Source of the DNA: Hymenobacter fodinae | Lineage (GTDB): Bacteria > Bacteroidota > Bacteroidia > Cytophagales > Hymenobacteraceae | Assembly (NCBI RefSeq): GCF_004745825.1 | Contig: NZ_SRLA01000001.1 | Coordinates: forward strand, 186,001 to 250,000 | Length of the DNA stretch: 64,000 bases | Reading direction: 5' to 3' | Shown: piece by piece, positions 24,031 through 32,286 of the stretch | Layout: each line of letters starts with the position of its first letter | Numbering within the stretch: position 1 is the stretch's first letter | Notes under the pieces: generated by a model | What the model was told of the DNA's origin: nothing | The model's database searches: none | Seen by the model: the letters and a program-made list of their open reading frames with translations, nothing else | Translations under genes and position numbers: made by a program

Positions 24031-25296
24031 TTACCCTGCCAGCAACATCTCTGCCACCTCGCGGCCGGTGGCAATGGCGGCGTTCAGGGAAGGGTAGGAG
24101 GTATAGTCGCCGCAGCGGTAGAGGTTGTCGGCTATTTTCAGGGTTTGGCGGGCCGGCTGACCGGCGGCGTACACGGGTAGGGCCTGCGGAATAAAGTAAG
24201 TACGCAGGTGGCGCCACTTACTCGCTTCGGGACCAAACCACGCAGTAAGCTCCTGGAGCAGGCGGGCAGTCAATTCTTCTTCGGCTAGGCCATGTTCACC
24301 CTGCGTACTCACCGAAACCAGCGTCTGCCCGAAGGGGGCGTAATCCGAAGAAACATCCGACGAGAAGCTCACATTATGCGCCAGCGCATTGGGGGAGGCG
24401 TTGAGGCGCAACAGCTTGTCGTGGCGGGCGGGGGAGTCGGGGGCCGCGAAGTAGGTACAGGTGGTGCGGCGCCAAGTGGTGGCGGGAACCTCGTCGGAGG
24501 GGGGCAGGAGCTTCTTAGCGGCTTCGCCATCTACAGCTACTACCACGGCGGCAGCCTCAATGGTTTCGTCAGTCCAGAGGCGCACGGTGGTGCCGTTGAT
24601 GGCATCGACGGGCGAGTTAAGCCGGATGGTGCCGGCAGGCAGACGCTGGGCTAACTGCTCTGGAATCTGCTGGATACCTAGGGCTGGCACCACGGCATCG
24701 CCTTGAGCAAACTGCTGGAACACAAACTCAAAGAAGTTGGCGGCCGTTGTCAGGCCCCGATCCAGGTACACCCCGCCGAAGAAGGGGCGGAAGAAGTTGT
24801 CGATGATCTGCTCGCTCCAGCCATACTCGCGCAGAAAGGACAGAGTGTCTTGGGTGTTGGTAGAGTTGCGGCTGATGAGCTGCCCGCTGGTGTACTGGCC
24901 TACGTGATGAGTAAGGCTCAGAATGCGCAGCTTATCTTCCAGGGTACCAATGGGCGAGAGTAGGGATGTGAAAGCCGCGGTGGGCTTTTGCAGCGGGTTC
25001 TGCACCGTTGTTTCGCGCCCATTGGCCAGCCGGATAACCGCGCCCGAGCGGAAGGCTTTCAGGTTGAGAGCCCCGTAGTCGATGAGGTGCTGCACCTCGG
25101 GGTACTTGGTGAGCAAGACCTGAAAGCCCCGGTCAAGCCGGAAGCCCTCGGGTGTGATGTCCGTCCGGACGCGGCCCCCGACGGCGTCGCTGGCTTCGAG
25201 CACCAGCACCCGACGGCCGGCGCGGTGGAGGTAACAGGCGCAGGCCAATCCGGCCATGCCGGCCCCGATGATAACGATGGGAGCGGAAGAAGACAT
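24031..25296 (-). CDS. FAD-dependent oxidoreductase, phytoene-desaturase/amine-oxidase-like
   Basis: A 421-residue flavoprotein. The Rossmann dinucleotide motif is VIIGAGMAGLACACYLH at residues 7-23, followed by the E-A-S-D-AVGGRVRTD ribose/flavin segment near residue 35. A further flavin contact is seen near the C-terminus (YRCGDYTSYPSLNAAIATGREVA). The family includes amine oxidases, carotenoid desaturases and protoporphyrinogen oxidases. Without carotenoid neighbours the substrate cannot be stated. There is no signal peptide. It is likely monocistronic, with an unrelated gene 56 bp upstream on the same strand. Confidence 0.88.
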   Translation of the reverse strand: MSSSAPIVIIGAGMAGLACACYLHRAGRRVLVLEASDAVGGRVRTDITPEGFRLDRGFQVLLTKYPEVQHLIDYGALNLKAFRSGAVIRLANGRETTVQNPLQKPTAAFTSLLSPIGTLEDKLRILSLTHHVGQYTSGQLISRNSTNTQDTLSFLREYGWSEQIIDNFFRPFFGGVYLDRGLTTAANFFEFVFQQFAQGDAVVPALGIQQIPEQLAQRLPAGTIRLNSPVDAINGTTVRLWTDETIEAAAVVVAVDGEAAKKLLPPSDEVPATTWRRTTCTYFAAPDSPARHDKLLRLNASPNALAHNVSFSSDVSSDYAPFGQTLVSVSTQGEHGLAEEELTARLLQELTAWFGPEASKWRHLRTYFIPQALPVYAAGQPARQTLKIADNLYRCGDYTSYPSLNAAIATGREVAEMLLAG

Positions 25297-25352
25297 TAGA
25301 AGAGAGTACGATAGCGGAGGCTATAGTGGCCTACGATGATGGAATCAGTGGA

Positions 25353-26171
25353 CTATGGTGCTGGCTGTGGCGGCTTCGCGTCACAGGCCGGCTGGATTTT
25401 AACCTGTTCGGCCTGACTATAGTTGTCCCAATCGGTGATGTAGATGGTTGATTGGTCCGTGTAATAGTGGTTCGTGCCCCGAATCATGCCGTAGGCAAAC
25501 CGACCTTTCCGGAAGCTCTCCTGGGCTAGCATGTCTTGCTTGCCTTTTACTTCCTTCACCTGCCACCGGCCCTCAGGCAGGCCATTGAGCACGGGCCCGC
25601 CCATCCACACGTCTTCCTCGGTGCGGTACCAGGTGCCGTTGCCATCCGTTACCAATTGCTCGCCGGCCTCATTCCAGAATTGCTGCACCAGCAGCATACT
25701 GCCGTCGCCGAAGCTCAGCACTTGCCGTTTTGCGCCCGAGGGGTACCAGTAGGCCCAGTTGCCAATCATGCGGCCGTTGCGGTAGGTGCCGCTGGCCGCC
25801 AGCGTACCATCCGGATGATAGATTTCAAATGGACCTTCTTTGCGCCCCTCGGCATTATAAGCGCCTTTGAGCGCAGGCTTGGTATTGTTGAGCCAATAAT
25901 CGCGCACAAAGCCGCGGAAGCGGCCGGTAGCGCTATCTACCTTGGCTTCCCGCCAGATTACGGCGCACCCTGGCAGCGTCAGTTCGTAGTCTCGACTGTA
26001 AAAGAACGCCGCGCTGTCTCGGCCTAGCACCCGGTAATATTGGGAGAGGCGGTAAGACGGCGCCGCGGTAGGTTCGGGAGCGGCGCCGCGGCGCTTTTGA
26101 GCTTGCACTGGCTGGCTGGCTAAAAAGCCCACTAGCACAAGTAGAAGGTAAGTAGTAAAGCGGTACCCCAT
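25353..26171 (-). CDS. Secreted MORN/YwqK-repeat protein
   Basis: A 272-residue exported protein. A signal peptide (TTYLLLVLVGFLASQPVQAQ) is followed by repeats of the type KGAYNAEGRKEGPFEIYHPD, G-T-L-A-A-S-G-T-Y-R-N-G-R-M-I-G-N-W and YPSGAKRQVL. These are MORN-like units as found in YwqK-family proteins (often annotated as antitoxins, a label that is probably not meaningful here). The beta-hairpin repeats probably mediate binding. No enzymatic motif is visible. It sits between two unrelated minus-strand genes. Confidence 0.75.
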   Translation of the reverse strand: MGYRFTTYLLLVLVGFLASQPVQAQKRRGAAPEPTAAPSYRLSQYYRVLGRDSAAFFYSRDYELTLPGCAVIWREAKVDSATGRFRGFVRDYWLNNTKPALKGAYNAEGRKEGPFEIYHPDGTLAASGTYRNGRMIGNWAYWYPSGAKRQVLSFGDGSMLLVQQFWNEAGEQLVTDGNGTWYRTEEDVWMGGPVLNGLPEGRWQVKEVKGKQDMLAQESFRKGRFAYGMIRGTNHYYTDQSTIYITDWDNYSQAEQVKIQPACDAKPPQPAP

Positions 26172-26283
26172 AGCATATTGTATAGTCGAGGTAATAGAGA
26201 CGCGGATATATAGTAGAATGTTGCTGAGCTGAAAGCAGCCGCATAGGCCAGTTCTCCTCAGTAAAGTTCAATGGCAAAAGCCG

Positions 26284-26961
26284 CTAGAACAGCGGCTTAC
26301 GCTTCTTCATGATTTTGCGGGTCTTCATGGTGTACAGCTCCGCCACGCCAGCCCGCTTCAAGTTCACGCGCCACACGCCCATGGCATCACCCATCTTATA
26401 GCCTGTGGCTTGGTCTTGGGGGTACTGCTGTTTGATGAGAGCGTAGTCGGCGGGCTTGATATCCTGGCCTACGGTGCCGTGGCAGCGCAGGCACAGCGCG
26501 TCGTTCAGCACCACGGGGCGCTGATAGGTAAACTCCTCCGCCGAGAGCCGGGCCACCCGGCGGGTAGTGTCGGTGGGCACCAGCTCCTGGGGCGTTAGGT
26601 TGGCTCGGTGCGCGGGGTTACGTGGGCGCGGGCTCACCCAACTGAGCGAGCCTTGCAGAATTTTGGCTACTGAATCGACTCTAGGGAACGTGGCGGGGCG
26701 GCAGTAGGGCAGAGCCGCGGCCACGCCGCCTTCCTGCAGCTTCTCGGCCAGGATGCGGCGCAACTCCCGGTCGGCGGTGTTGGTGAGGGAGTCGCCGCCC
26801 CAGCGGGTGGCCCGGAGCAGATCGGCAGGCATAATGCGCTTCACCTGCCAGTTCTCGGCCTCCACGGCCAGTTCTTTGGTGTTGCTGAGGTGCTCAATCT
26901 GGTCGGGACGGCAGGCGGGGAGCAGCAGGCAGAGCAGGGCGGCGCGGAGGATAGTACGCAT
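26284..26961 (-). CDS. DUF3365 (Tll0287-like) haem-domain lipoprotein
   Basis: A 225-residue exported protein, probably a lipoprotein (LCLLLPAC lipobox, Cys near residue 17). A C-type haem motif CLRCH sits at residues 157-161, preceded by the YQRPVVLNDA segment typical of the Tll0287-like/DUF3365 domain. This is a PAS-like fold that binds haem c and is thought to sense or transfer electrons in the periplasm. The C-terminus ends in a basic run (KTRKIMKKRK). The neighbours give no functional hint. Redox sensing is inferred from the family. Confidence 0.88.
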   Translation of the reverse strand: MRTILRAALLCLLLPACRPDQIEHLSNTKELAVEAENWQVKRIMPADLLRATRWGGDSLTNTADRELRRILAEKLQEGGVAAALPYCRPATFPRVDSVAKILQGSLSWVSPRPRNPAHRANLTPQELVPTDTTRRVARLSAEEFTYQRPVVLNDALCLRCHGTVGQDIKPADYALIKQQYPQDQATGYKMGDAMGVWRVNLKRAGVAELYTMKTRKIMKKRKPLF

Positions 26962-27017
26962 AGGGCGGGTGGCAAATGGAGGCGAAAAGGTAACAGCCAG
27001 CCGCCAAAAATGTCATC

Positions 27018-28325
27018 CTAGGCCACTACGTTTTCCAGCAGAATCGCCCGCAAGGCCTCGTACTCCGGTGGTAGCTTAATGCTGTGCTTGGGTTTCCGCA
27101 GCAACTCATCCAACGAGGTCGGCACGGGTACCGGCTGGCCGGTGGCGGGCTCCACCGCTTCCGGGAACTTCACCGGATGGGCTGTCTCCAGGAAAATGCC
27201 GCTGGCTCTGGGGTGCTGAGCCAGATAATCTTCCAACGCGAAATAGGCCACTGCCCCATGCGGATCGGGCAAGTAGCCAGTCTGCTCATACACGCGCCCG
27301 ATGGTGGCGGCCGTATCGGCATCCGACACGGAATAGCCAGTCAGGAGCTGCTGAATCACGGGGTGCTCGTGCCCAAACAGCTCCAGAATGCGCCCAAAGT
27401 TGCTGGGGTCACCCACGTCCATGGCGTTGGAAAGTGTGGCTACGGCAACTTGGGCGGAGTAATTACCCGAACGCAGGTAGGCAGGCACGGCATCATTGAC
27501 ATTGCAGGCCGCCACAAAGTGCGCCACGGGTAGCCCCGACACGTAGGCCAATAGCCCGGCGCACAGGTTACCGAAGTTACCACTAGGCACCGACACCACG
27601 GGTGGGGCGGCTTGGCTAGGCCACTGCGCCAGCGCATAACAGTAGTACACCTGCTGGGGCAGCCAACGGGCCACGTTGATGGAGTTGGCGGAAGTAAGGC
27701 GCCGTCGGCTCATCAGGTCCGTATCCCGGAAAGCCTGCTTCACCAGCCGTTGACAGTCGTCGAAGTTGCCGTCTACTTCCAGGGCCGTGATGTTCTGGCC
27801 CAGGGCCGTGAGCTGCTGCTCCTGCACCGGGCTTACCTTGCCGGAAGGGTAAAGGATGACTACCTCCACGCCCGGTACGCCTAAAAATCCGCTGGCTACT
27901 GCCCCACCCGTATCACCGGAGGTAGCCACCAGCACCGTCACCGGCCGTGTTTCGTGGCGGGAGAAGTAGCCCAGGCACCGGCTCATGAACCGTGCCCCCA
28001 CGTCCTTAAACGCCAGCGTAGGCCCGTGAAACAGCTCCAGAGCGCTGATGCGGTCCGTAACCGGCACCAGCGGAAACGGGAAGTCCACGGCCTCGGCACA
28101 GATGCGGCGCAGCTCCACCTCCGGAATGGTATTGCCCACGTAGGGCTGCAACACCGTGTAGGCCACTTCCGCAGGGCTCAGCTCTGGCAGCTGCTCCACA
28201 AAGCCCGCCGGAAAGCGCGGAATGGTTTCGGGAAAGTAGAGGCCCCCATCCGGGGCTTGACCCGCTACGGTGGCGGCCCGGAAGTCAACAGGTTCGGTTT
28301 GGCGGTTGAGGCTATAGTAACGCAT
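27018..28325 (-). CDS. thrC: Threonine synthase
   Basis: A 435-residue PLP enzyme that converts O-phospho-L-homoserine to L-threonine, the last step of the pathway. The start MRYYSLNRQTEPVDFRAATV is typical. The Schiff-base lysine lies in FHGPTLAFKDVGARFM near residue 107, and the phosphate-binding loop is VPSGNFGNLCAG near residue 245. The ATG at 28325 is used; three upstream in-frame codons are probably untranslated. It is the third gene of the minus-strand thrA-thrB-thrC order, 33 bp after thrB. Its stop is the TAG of GTGGCCTAG. Confidence 0.97.
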   Translation of the reverse strand: MRYYSLNRQTEPVDFRAATVAGQAPDGGLYFPETIPRFPAGFVEQLPELSPAEVAYTVLQPYVGNTIPEVELRRICAEAVDFPFPLVPVTDRISALELFHGPTLAFKDVGARFMSRCLGYFSRHETRPVTVLVATSGDTGGAVASGFLGVPGVEVVILYPSGKVSPVQEQQLTALGQNITALEVDGNFDDCQRLVKQAFRDTDLMSRRRLTSANSINVARWLPQQVYYCYALAQWPSQAAPPVVSVPSGNFGNLCAGLLAYVSGLPVAHFVAACNVNDAVPAYLRSGNYSAQVAVATLSNAMDVGDPSNFGRILELFGHEHPVIQQLLTGYSVSDADTAATIGRVYEQTGYLPDPHGAVAYFALEDYLAQHPRASGIFLETAHPVKFPEAVEPATGQPVPVPTSLDELLRKPKHSIKLPPEYEALRAILLENVVA

Positions 28326-28358
28326 GCGAGAAAGCAATGAGGTGAAGCAGCTAGGCCA

Positions 28359-29288
28359 CTAGTAAATCTGGCAGCCCTGCTGGTTAATGGTGGTCAGGTA
28401 GGTATGGTGTTCGAGGCCTAGGTCAGTGTAGACTTCCTGCATCACCGCCTCCACAGCTTTTGCCGTGGCTTCCTCGCGACTTAGCATGAACAGCGAGGGA
28501 CCCGAGCCGGAAATGCCACCGCCTAAGGCCCCCGCCTCGCGGCTGCGCTCCTTCACCTGCGCAAATCCCGGAATCAGGATGCTGCGCACGGGCTCAATAA
28601 TCACATCTTCGAGTGAGCGACCAATAAGGTCGTAGTCCGACTGCAGCAGGCCGGCCACCAAGCCCGCCACGTTGCCCCACTGCCGAATGGCATCTTTCAG
28701 CGGCACTTCCTGCTTGAGAATCTGCCGGGCATCCGAGGTTTTGATTTCAATCTGGGGGTGTACTACCGTCACGAATAAGGGCGGAGCCGAGAGAGGCACA
28801 ATATCTGGCAGCGGCGTAGTTGACCGAATCAGCGTGACGCCCCCGTAAATGCCGGGCGCAATGTTGTCGGCGTGCCGCACTCCAGAGGCCACTTCCTCGC
28901 CGTACATGGCAAACTCCACCAGTTCGGCCTTGCTGAATCGTTCTCCTAGTAACCGGTTGGCGCCCACCACGGCCCCGGCAGCACTAGCGGCGCTGCTGCC
29001 AATGCCACTGCCCGGCTTAATAGCTTTGCTGATGCGTACCTCAATGCCCACCGGCTCTGGCACGGCCCGCAATAATGCCAAGAGTGCGGCTCCAGCCACG
29101 TTACGCGTAGGCTCAGTAGGTAGGTTGTAGTCGTCTTCGTTGATGATGGTCACTCCCGGCTGCTCCGTGAGGCGCAGGTGCATGGTATCATTCGGCTCAC
29201 TCAGCGCAAAGCCCAGCACGTCAAACCCGCACACCACGTTGGCCACGGTGGCCGGAGCTAGCACAGTAATAGAATCAGAGAAATTCAT
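28359..29288 (-). CDS. thrB: Homoserine kinase
   Basis: A 309-residue GHMP-family kinase that phosphorylates L-homoserine with ATP, the penultimate step of threonine synthesis. The ATP-binding loop is PGSGIGSSAASAAGAV near residue 90, and the conserved N-terminal ATVANVVCGFDVLGFAL is present. A C-terminal GGISGSGPSLFML supplies the third GHMP motif. It lies between thrA and thrC. The 146-bp gap to thrA holds an inverted repeat, so the message from the leader must pass that structure. Confidence 0.97.
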   Translation of the reverse strand: MNFSDSITVLAPATVANVVCGFDVLGFALSEPNDTMHLRLTEQPGVTIINEDDYNLPTEPTRNVAGAALLALLRAVPEPVGIEVRISKAIKPGSGIGSSAASAAGAVVGANRLLGERFSKAELVEFAMYGEEVASGVRHADNIAPGIYGGVTLIRSTTPLPDIVPLSAPPLFVTVVHPQIEIKTSDARQILKQEVPLKDAIRQWGNVAGLVAGLLQSDYDLIGRSLEDVIIEPVRSILIPGFAQVKERSREAGALGGGISGSGPSLFMLSREEATAKAVEAVMQEVYTDLGLEHHTYLTTINQQGCQIY

Positions 29289-29313
29289 AGGTGTTCAAGT
29301 CGATAGTCAAAGG

Positions 29314-29413
29314 GCCGTCATGCTGAGCTTGTCGAAGCATCTTTACCGCTTCGTTCTCACGATAGGAATCAGCCAGAGGGAGAGATGCTTCGGCTTCGCT
29401 TAGCATGACGGGC
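29314..29413. repeat. Long intergenic inverted repeat, family 3 copy A, inside the thr operon
   Basis: The GCCGTCATGCTGAGC arm and a GAAGCATCT core at its inner end pair with AGATGCTTC ... GCTTAGCATGACGGGC. It lies between thrA and thrB. A related copy is at 33392-33477. Confidence 0.75.
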
Positions 29414-29434
29414 TAAACGGCACGGCTCAATGTC

Positions 29435-31876
29435 TTACTGCACCGCCCGCAAGATATCCGCAAACACCCCCGAGGCCGTTACGTCGGCGCCGGCGCCTGC
29501 CCCCTTAATGACGAGGGGTTGCTCGGTGTAGCGGTTGGTGAAAAACAGTACGGCGTTGTCCTTGCCTTGGAGGGCGTACAAGTCGTGGCCGGGGGCAATG
29601 GACTGCAGGCCTACGCGGGCCTGTCCGTCGCGGTAGCGCGCCACGAAGCGGAGCTTCTCGCCTTTCTCCGCTGCCGCGTCATACAGGGCCCGGAAGTGCG
29701 GCTCGTGCACCGCCAGTTGTTCGTAAAACGCAGCTACGTCGCCTTCCAGGCAAGAGGCGGGCAGGAAGGAGTCGTTCTCAATGTCGCTGAGTTCCAACTG
29801 CTGACCCGACTCGCGCGCCAAAATCAGGATCTTGCGCGCCACGTCAACGCCGGTTAGGTCAAGGCGTGGGTCGGGCTCGGTGTAGCCTTCGGCTTGGGCT
29901 TGGCGCACCACTTCGGCGAATGGCCGGGTGCCATCGTAATTATTGAACACGAAGTTGAGCGTGCCCGATAGCACGGCTTCAATACGGTGCACCTCGTCGC
30001 CGCTGCGCAGCAAGTCGTTCAGCGTCCCGATGACTGGCAGGCCCGCGCCCACGTTGGTTTCAAACAGGAATTGCGTGTTGAAGTCACTGGCCAGGGCCTT
30101 GAGGCGGGCGTAGGCCACGTACTCCGAGGAAGCAGCCACTTTGTTGCAGGCCACCACCGCCACCGAGCGCGCCAGCAGCGGGGCGTAGCAAGTGGCTACA
30201 TCGGCGCTGGCCGTTACGTCCGCGAATACCGTGTTGCGTAGGTTTAGGGCTAGTAACTGCTCCGTGAGCGTATCTAAATCCAGGGGCTGACCTGCCGCTA
30301 GGGCCTGCTGCCAGTTCTCTAACTCCAGGCCTTCCTCGTTCAGCACGAAGCGGGAACTGTTGGCTAGGCCTACCACCCGCAGGTTGAGGCGGAGCTTTTC
30401 ACGCAGCCAGGTTTGCTGCCGAGCTAGTTGCTCTAGCAGCTTACCGCCCACGTTGCCCACGCCCGCTACTACCAAGTTTACTTGGCGCGTAGTGGCCTCG
30501 AAGAAGGTTTCGTGGAGCACGTTGCTGGCCTTGCGCACATCCTGCTGCCGGATCACGGTGGAGATATTCTTCTCCGAGGAGCCCTGGGCAATGGCCCGGA
30601 TATTAATACCGTTCGTGCCCAGTGCCGAAAACATGCGTCCACTGATGCCAGGATGGTCTTTCATCTGGTCGCCCACCAGCGCTACAATGGCTAGGCCACC
30701 TTCCAGCGCCAAGGGGTCGAGGCGACCGTTGCTGATTTCTGCTTCAAATTCAGCGTCGGCGGCTTGCTTGGCCCGACTGGCTTCAGCCTCGCTCACGGCC
30801 ACCGAGATAGAGTGCTCCGAGGAGCTTTGGGTGATGAGAATCACATTGACTTGCTCCCGGGCCAGTGCCGCAAACAGCCGCCGCGAGAAGCCTGGAATGC
30901 CCACCATACCGCTGCCCTCCAGCCGCAGCAAGGCCACCGGCCCTATGCTCGACAGCCCCCGCACAATGGCCTTGTTGGCCGGCGGGTCCACTTCCACCAG
31001 CGTGCCGGCATCGTCGGGGGCAAAGGTGTTCTTAATCCAGAGCGGAATGCCCTGCTGGCGAACCGGCTGAATGGTAGGCGGGTACAACACCTTAGCCCCG
31101 AAGTGCGAGAGTTCCATGGCCTCCTGGTAGGAGATGCGTGGGATAGGCCTAGCGTGGCGCACCAGCCGTGGGTCGGCCGTCATCATGCCGCTCACATCCG
31201 TCCAGATTTCCAGCTGCTCGGCCCCCAGCGCCCCGGCAAAAATGGCGGCCGTGTAGTCGGAGCCGCCGCGGCCCAGCGTGGTGGTGCTGCCACCTGCTTC
31301 CGAAGCCACAAACCCCGGGGCCACCAGCAACGGCACTCCAGCCGCCGCCACAGCCTCCTGTATCTGCTGGTTCGTGATGCCAAAGTCTACCGCCGCGTGG
31401 CCGTACTTGGCATCGGTACGGATGAGTTTTCGGCTGTCCAGCCATTCGTAGGCCACTCCGCGCGCCGCCAAGCCTGCCGCCACCACCCTCGATGACAGCA
31501 GCTCCCCATAGCTTACCAGCCGGTCGAGGGTGCGGTCGGAGAGTTCTCCCAGCGCAAATATTCCGTCGCAGAGGCTCTCTAATTCGTTGCAGTGGGTCTT
31601 CACAAAGCTGAGCACGGCACTTTGCCCCGTGATGGGCAGCAACCCACGCACCACTTCCAGGTGACGCTCCTCCAAGTGGCGCAGTTGCTCGCGGTACTGC
31701 CCATCGGCCGCGGCGGCCCGGCGGCCGGCCTCAATCAGTGCATCAGTTACACCCCCCAGCGCCGATACCACCACCACGGTAGTCGTGCGCCTAGCAGCGG
31801 CTTCTGCCAGGGCTAAGACTCGCTGCATATTTTTGGCCGTAGCCACCGATGAACCTCCGAATTTGAGAACCTGCAT
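29435..31876 (-). CDS. thrA: Bifunctional aspartokinase / homoserine dehydrogenase
   Basis: An 813-residue fusion enzyme. The N-terminal aspartokinase begins MQVLKFGGSSVATAKNM and carries TLGRGGSDYTAAIF; it phosphorylates aspartate. Two ACT domains follow (one with HPGISGRMFSALGTNGINI), the expected site for threonine feedback. Homoserine dehydrogenase starts near residue 470 with the nucleotide motif VAGVGNVGGKLLEQL and ends GADVTASGVFADIL. It catalyses the first and third steps of the threonine branch. The ATG at 31876 is used because the open frame further upstream runs into the attenuator terminator (31891-31945). Transcription is probably controlled by the threonine-rich leader peptide at 31985-32035. 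Confidence 0.97.
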   Translation of the reverse strand: MQVLKFGGSSVATAKNMQRVLALAEAAARRTTTVVVVSALGGVTDALIEAGRRAAAADGQYREQLRHLEERHLEVVRGLLPITGQSAVLSFVKTHCNELESLCDGIFALGELSDRTLDRLVSYGELLSSRVVAAGLAARGVAYEWLDSRKLIRTDAKYGHAAVDFGITNQQIQEAVAAAGVPLLVAPGFVASEAGGSTTTLGRGGSDYTAAIFAGALGAEQLEIWTDVSGMMTADPRLVRHARPIPRISYQEAMELSHFGAKVLYPPTIQPVRQQGIPLWIKNTFAPDDAGTLVEVDPPANKAIVRGLSSIGPVALLRLEGSGMVGIPGFSRRLFAALAREQVNVILITQSSSEHSISVAVSEAEASRAKQAADAEFEAEISNGRLDPLALEGGLAIVALVGDQMKDHPGISGRMFSALGTNGINIRAIAQGSSEKNISTVIRQQDVRKASNVLHETFFEATTRQVNLVVAGVGNVGGKLLEQLARQQTWLREKLRLNLRVVGLANSSRFVLNEEGLELENWQQALAAGQPLDLDTLTEQLLALNLRNTVFADVTASADVATCYAPLLARSVAVVACNKVAASSEYVAYARLKALASDFNTQFLFETNVGAGLPVIGTLNDLLRSGDEVHRIEAVLSGTLNFVFNNYDGTRPFAEVVRQAQAEGYTEPDPRLDLTGVDVARKILILARESGQQLELSDIENDSFLPASCLEGDVAAFYEQLAVHEPHFRALYDAAAEKGEKLRFVARYRDGQARVGLQSIAPGHDLYALQGKDNAVLFFTNRYTEQPLVIKGAGAGADVTASGVFADILRAVQ

Positions 31877-31890
31877 AACGTGTTGACATG

Positions 31891-31945
31891 AAAAAGCCCG
31901 CATCGGTCCGGTAGCTCCCTGGTGGGGCTTTCCGGCGAAGCGGGC
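31891..31945 (-). terminator. Attenuator terminator before thrA
   Basis: The outer stem GCCCGC/GCGGGC continues inward with TCG/CGA and CGG/CCG, followed by TTTTT, 15 nt before the thrA ATG. Confidence 0.85.
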
Positions 31946-31984
31946 GGCGAGGAATCTGAAGTGTAAGAGAAATCCGCAGCCCGC

Positions 31985-32035
31985 TTAGCGGGTTGTTGTC
32001 ACGGTTGTCCCTGTAATAATGACTAGGCTAGTCAT
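31985..32035 (-). CDS. thrL: Threonine-operon leader peptide
   Basis: ATG at 32035 to TAA at 31985 encodes MTSLVIITGTTVTTTR, 16 residues of which 7 are threonine, plus two isoleucines and two valines. The last seven codons (Thr-Thr-Val-Thr-Thr-Thr-Arg) end exactly where the pause hairpin begins. It is analogous to E. coli ThrL, where Thr and Ile codons gauge charged tRNA, but is unrelated in sequence. Being so short it would be missed by standard gene callers. thrA starts about 110 nt downstream. Translation is inferred from its position and codon content. Confidence 0.85.
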   Translation of the reverse strand: MTSLVIITGTTVTTTR

Positions 32036-32250
32036 TACCGTGCGGGGTGAAACAAAAAGGGCTCGGAGCGAGGCCATACGTGCGGGTTTGTGGCGGTAAG
32101 CTAGGAATTATTCTGAAAGAGCAATGTTTATCAAATAGTTAATTCTACAATTTCTACGGGAGAACAAGCGGTAAGGAGAATTCCGCGCGGAATGACAAAC
32201 TCCTACGCTGCCAGCTAGTTCGCCCGTATTCCGGGACGGATTCGTTTGCG

Positions 32251-32258
32251 TACCTTTG
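32251..32258 (+). promoter_or_regulatory. -7 box of prfA
   Basis: TACCTTTG followed by CAC matches TAnnTTTG exactly and lies 28 nt before the prfA ATG. No TTG is found at the -33 distance. Confidence 0.55.
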
Positions 32259-32286
32259 CACTCCCAATATCATTTCTGCAGGCACG

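Larger units (their letters stand above)
31891..32035 (-). promoter_or_regulatory. Threonine attenuator: leader peptide, antiterminator and terminator
   Basis: On the minus strand three mutually exclusive stems can be drawn. (1) CCCGC (31992-31988) with GCGGG (31984-31980), a pause hairpin overlapping the end of the leader peptide. (2) AAGCGGGC (31986-31979) with GCCCGCTT (31945-31938), an 8-bp antiterminator. (3) GCCCGC (31945-31940) with GCGGGC (31901-31896), a terminator followed by five Ts (31895-31891). A ribosome stalled on the leader's Thr codons would cover segment 1 and favour stem 2. Completing translation would favour stems 1 and 3 and stop transcription before thrA. Confidence 0.85.

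Noticed and set aside
25353..26171. Toxin-antitoxin system from the YwqK-like repeats
   Set aside because: The protein has a signal peptide and no toxin gene is adjacent, so the antitoxin label of this repeat family is not supported.
31876..31903. Upstream ATG of thrA at 31903
   Set aside because: It lies inside the attenuator terminator stem and adds nine residues not seen in aspartokinases; 31876 is used.
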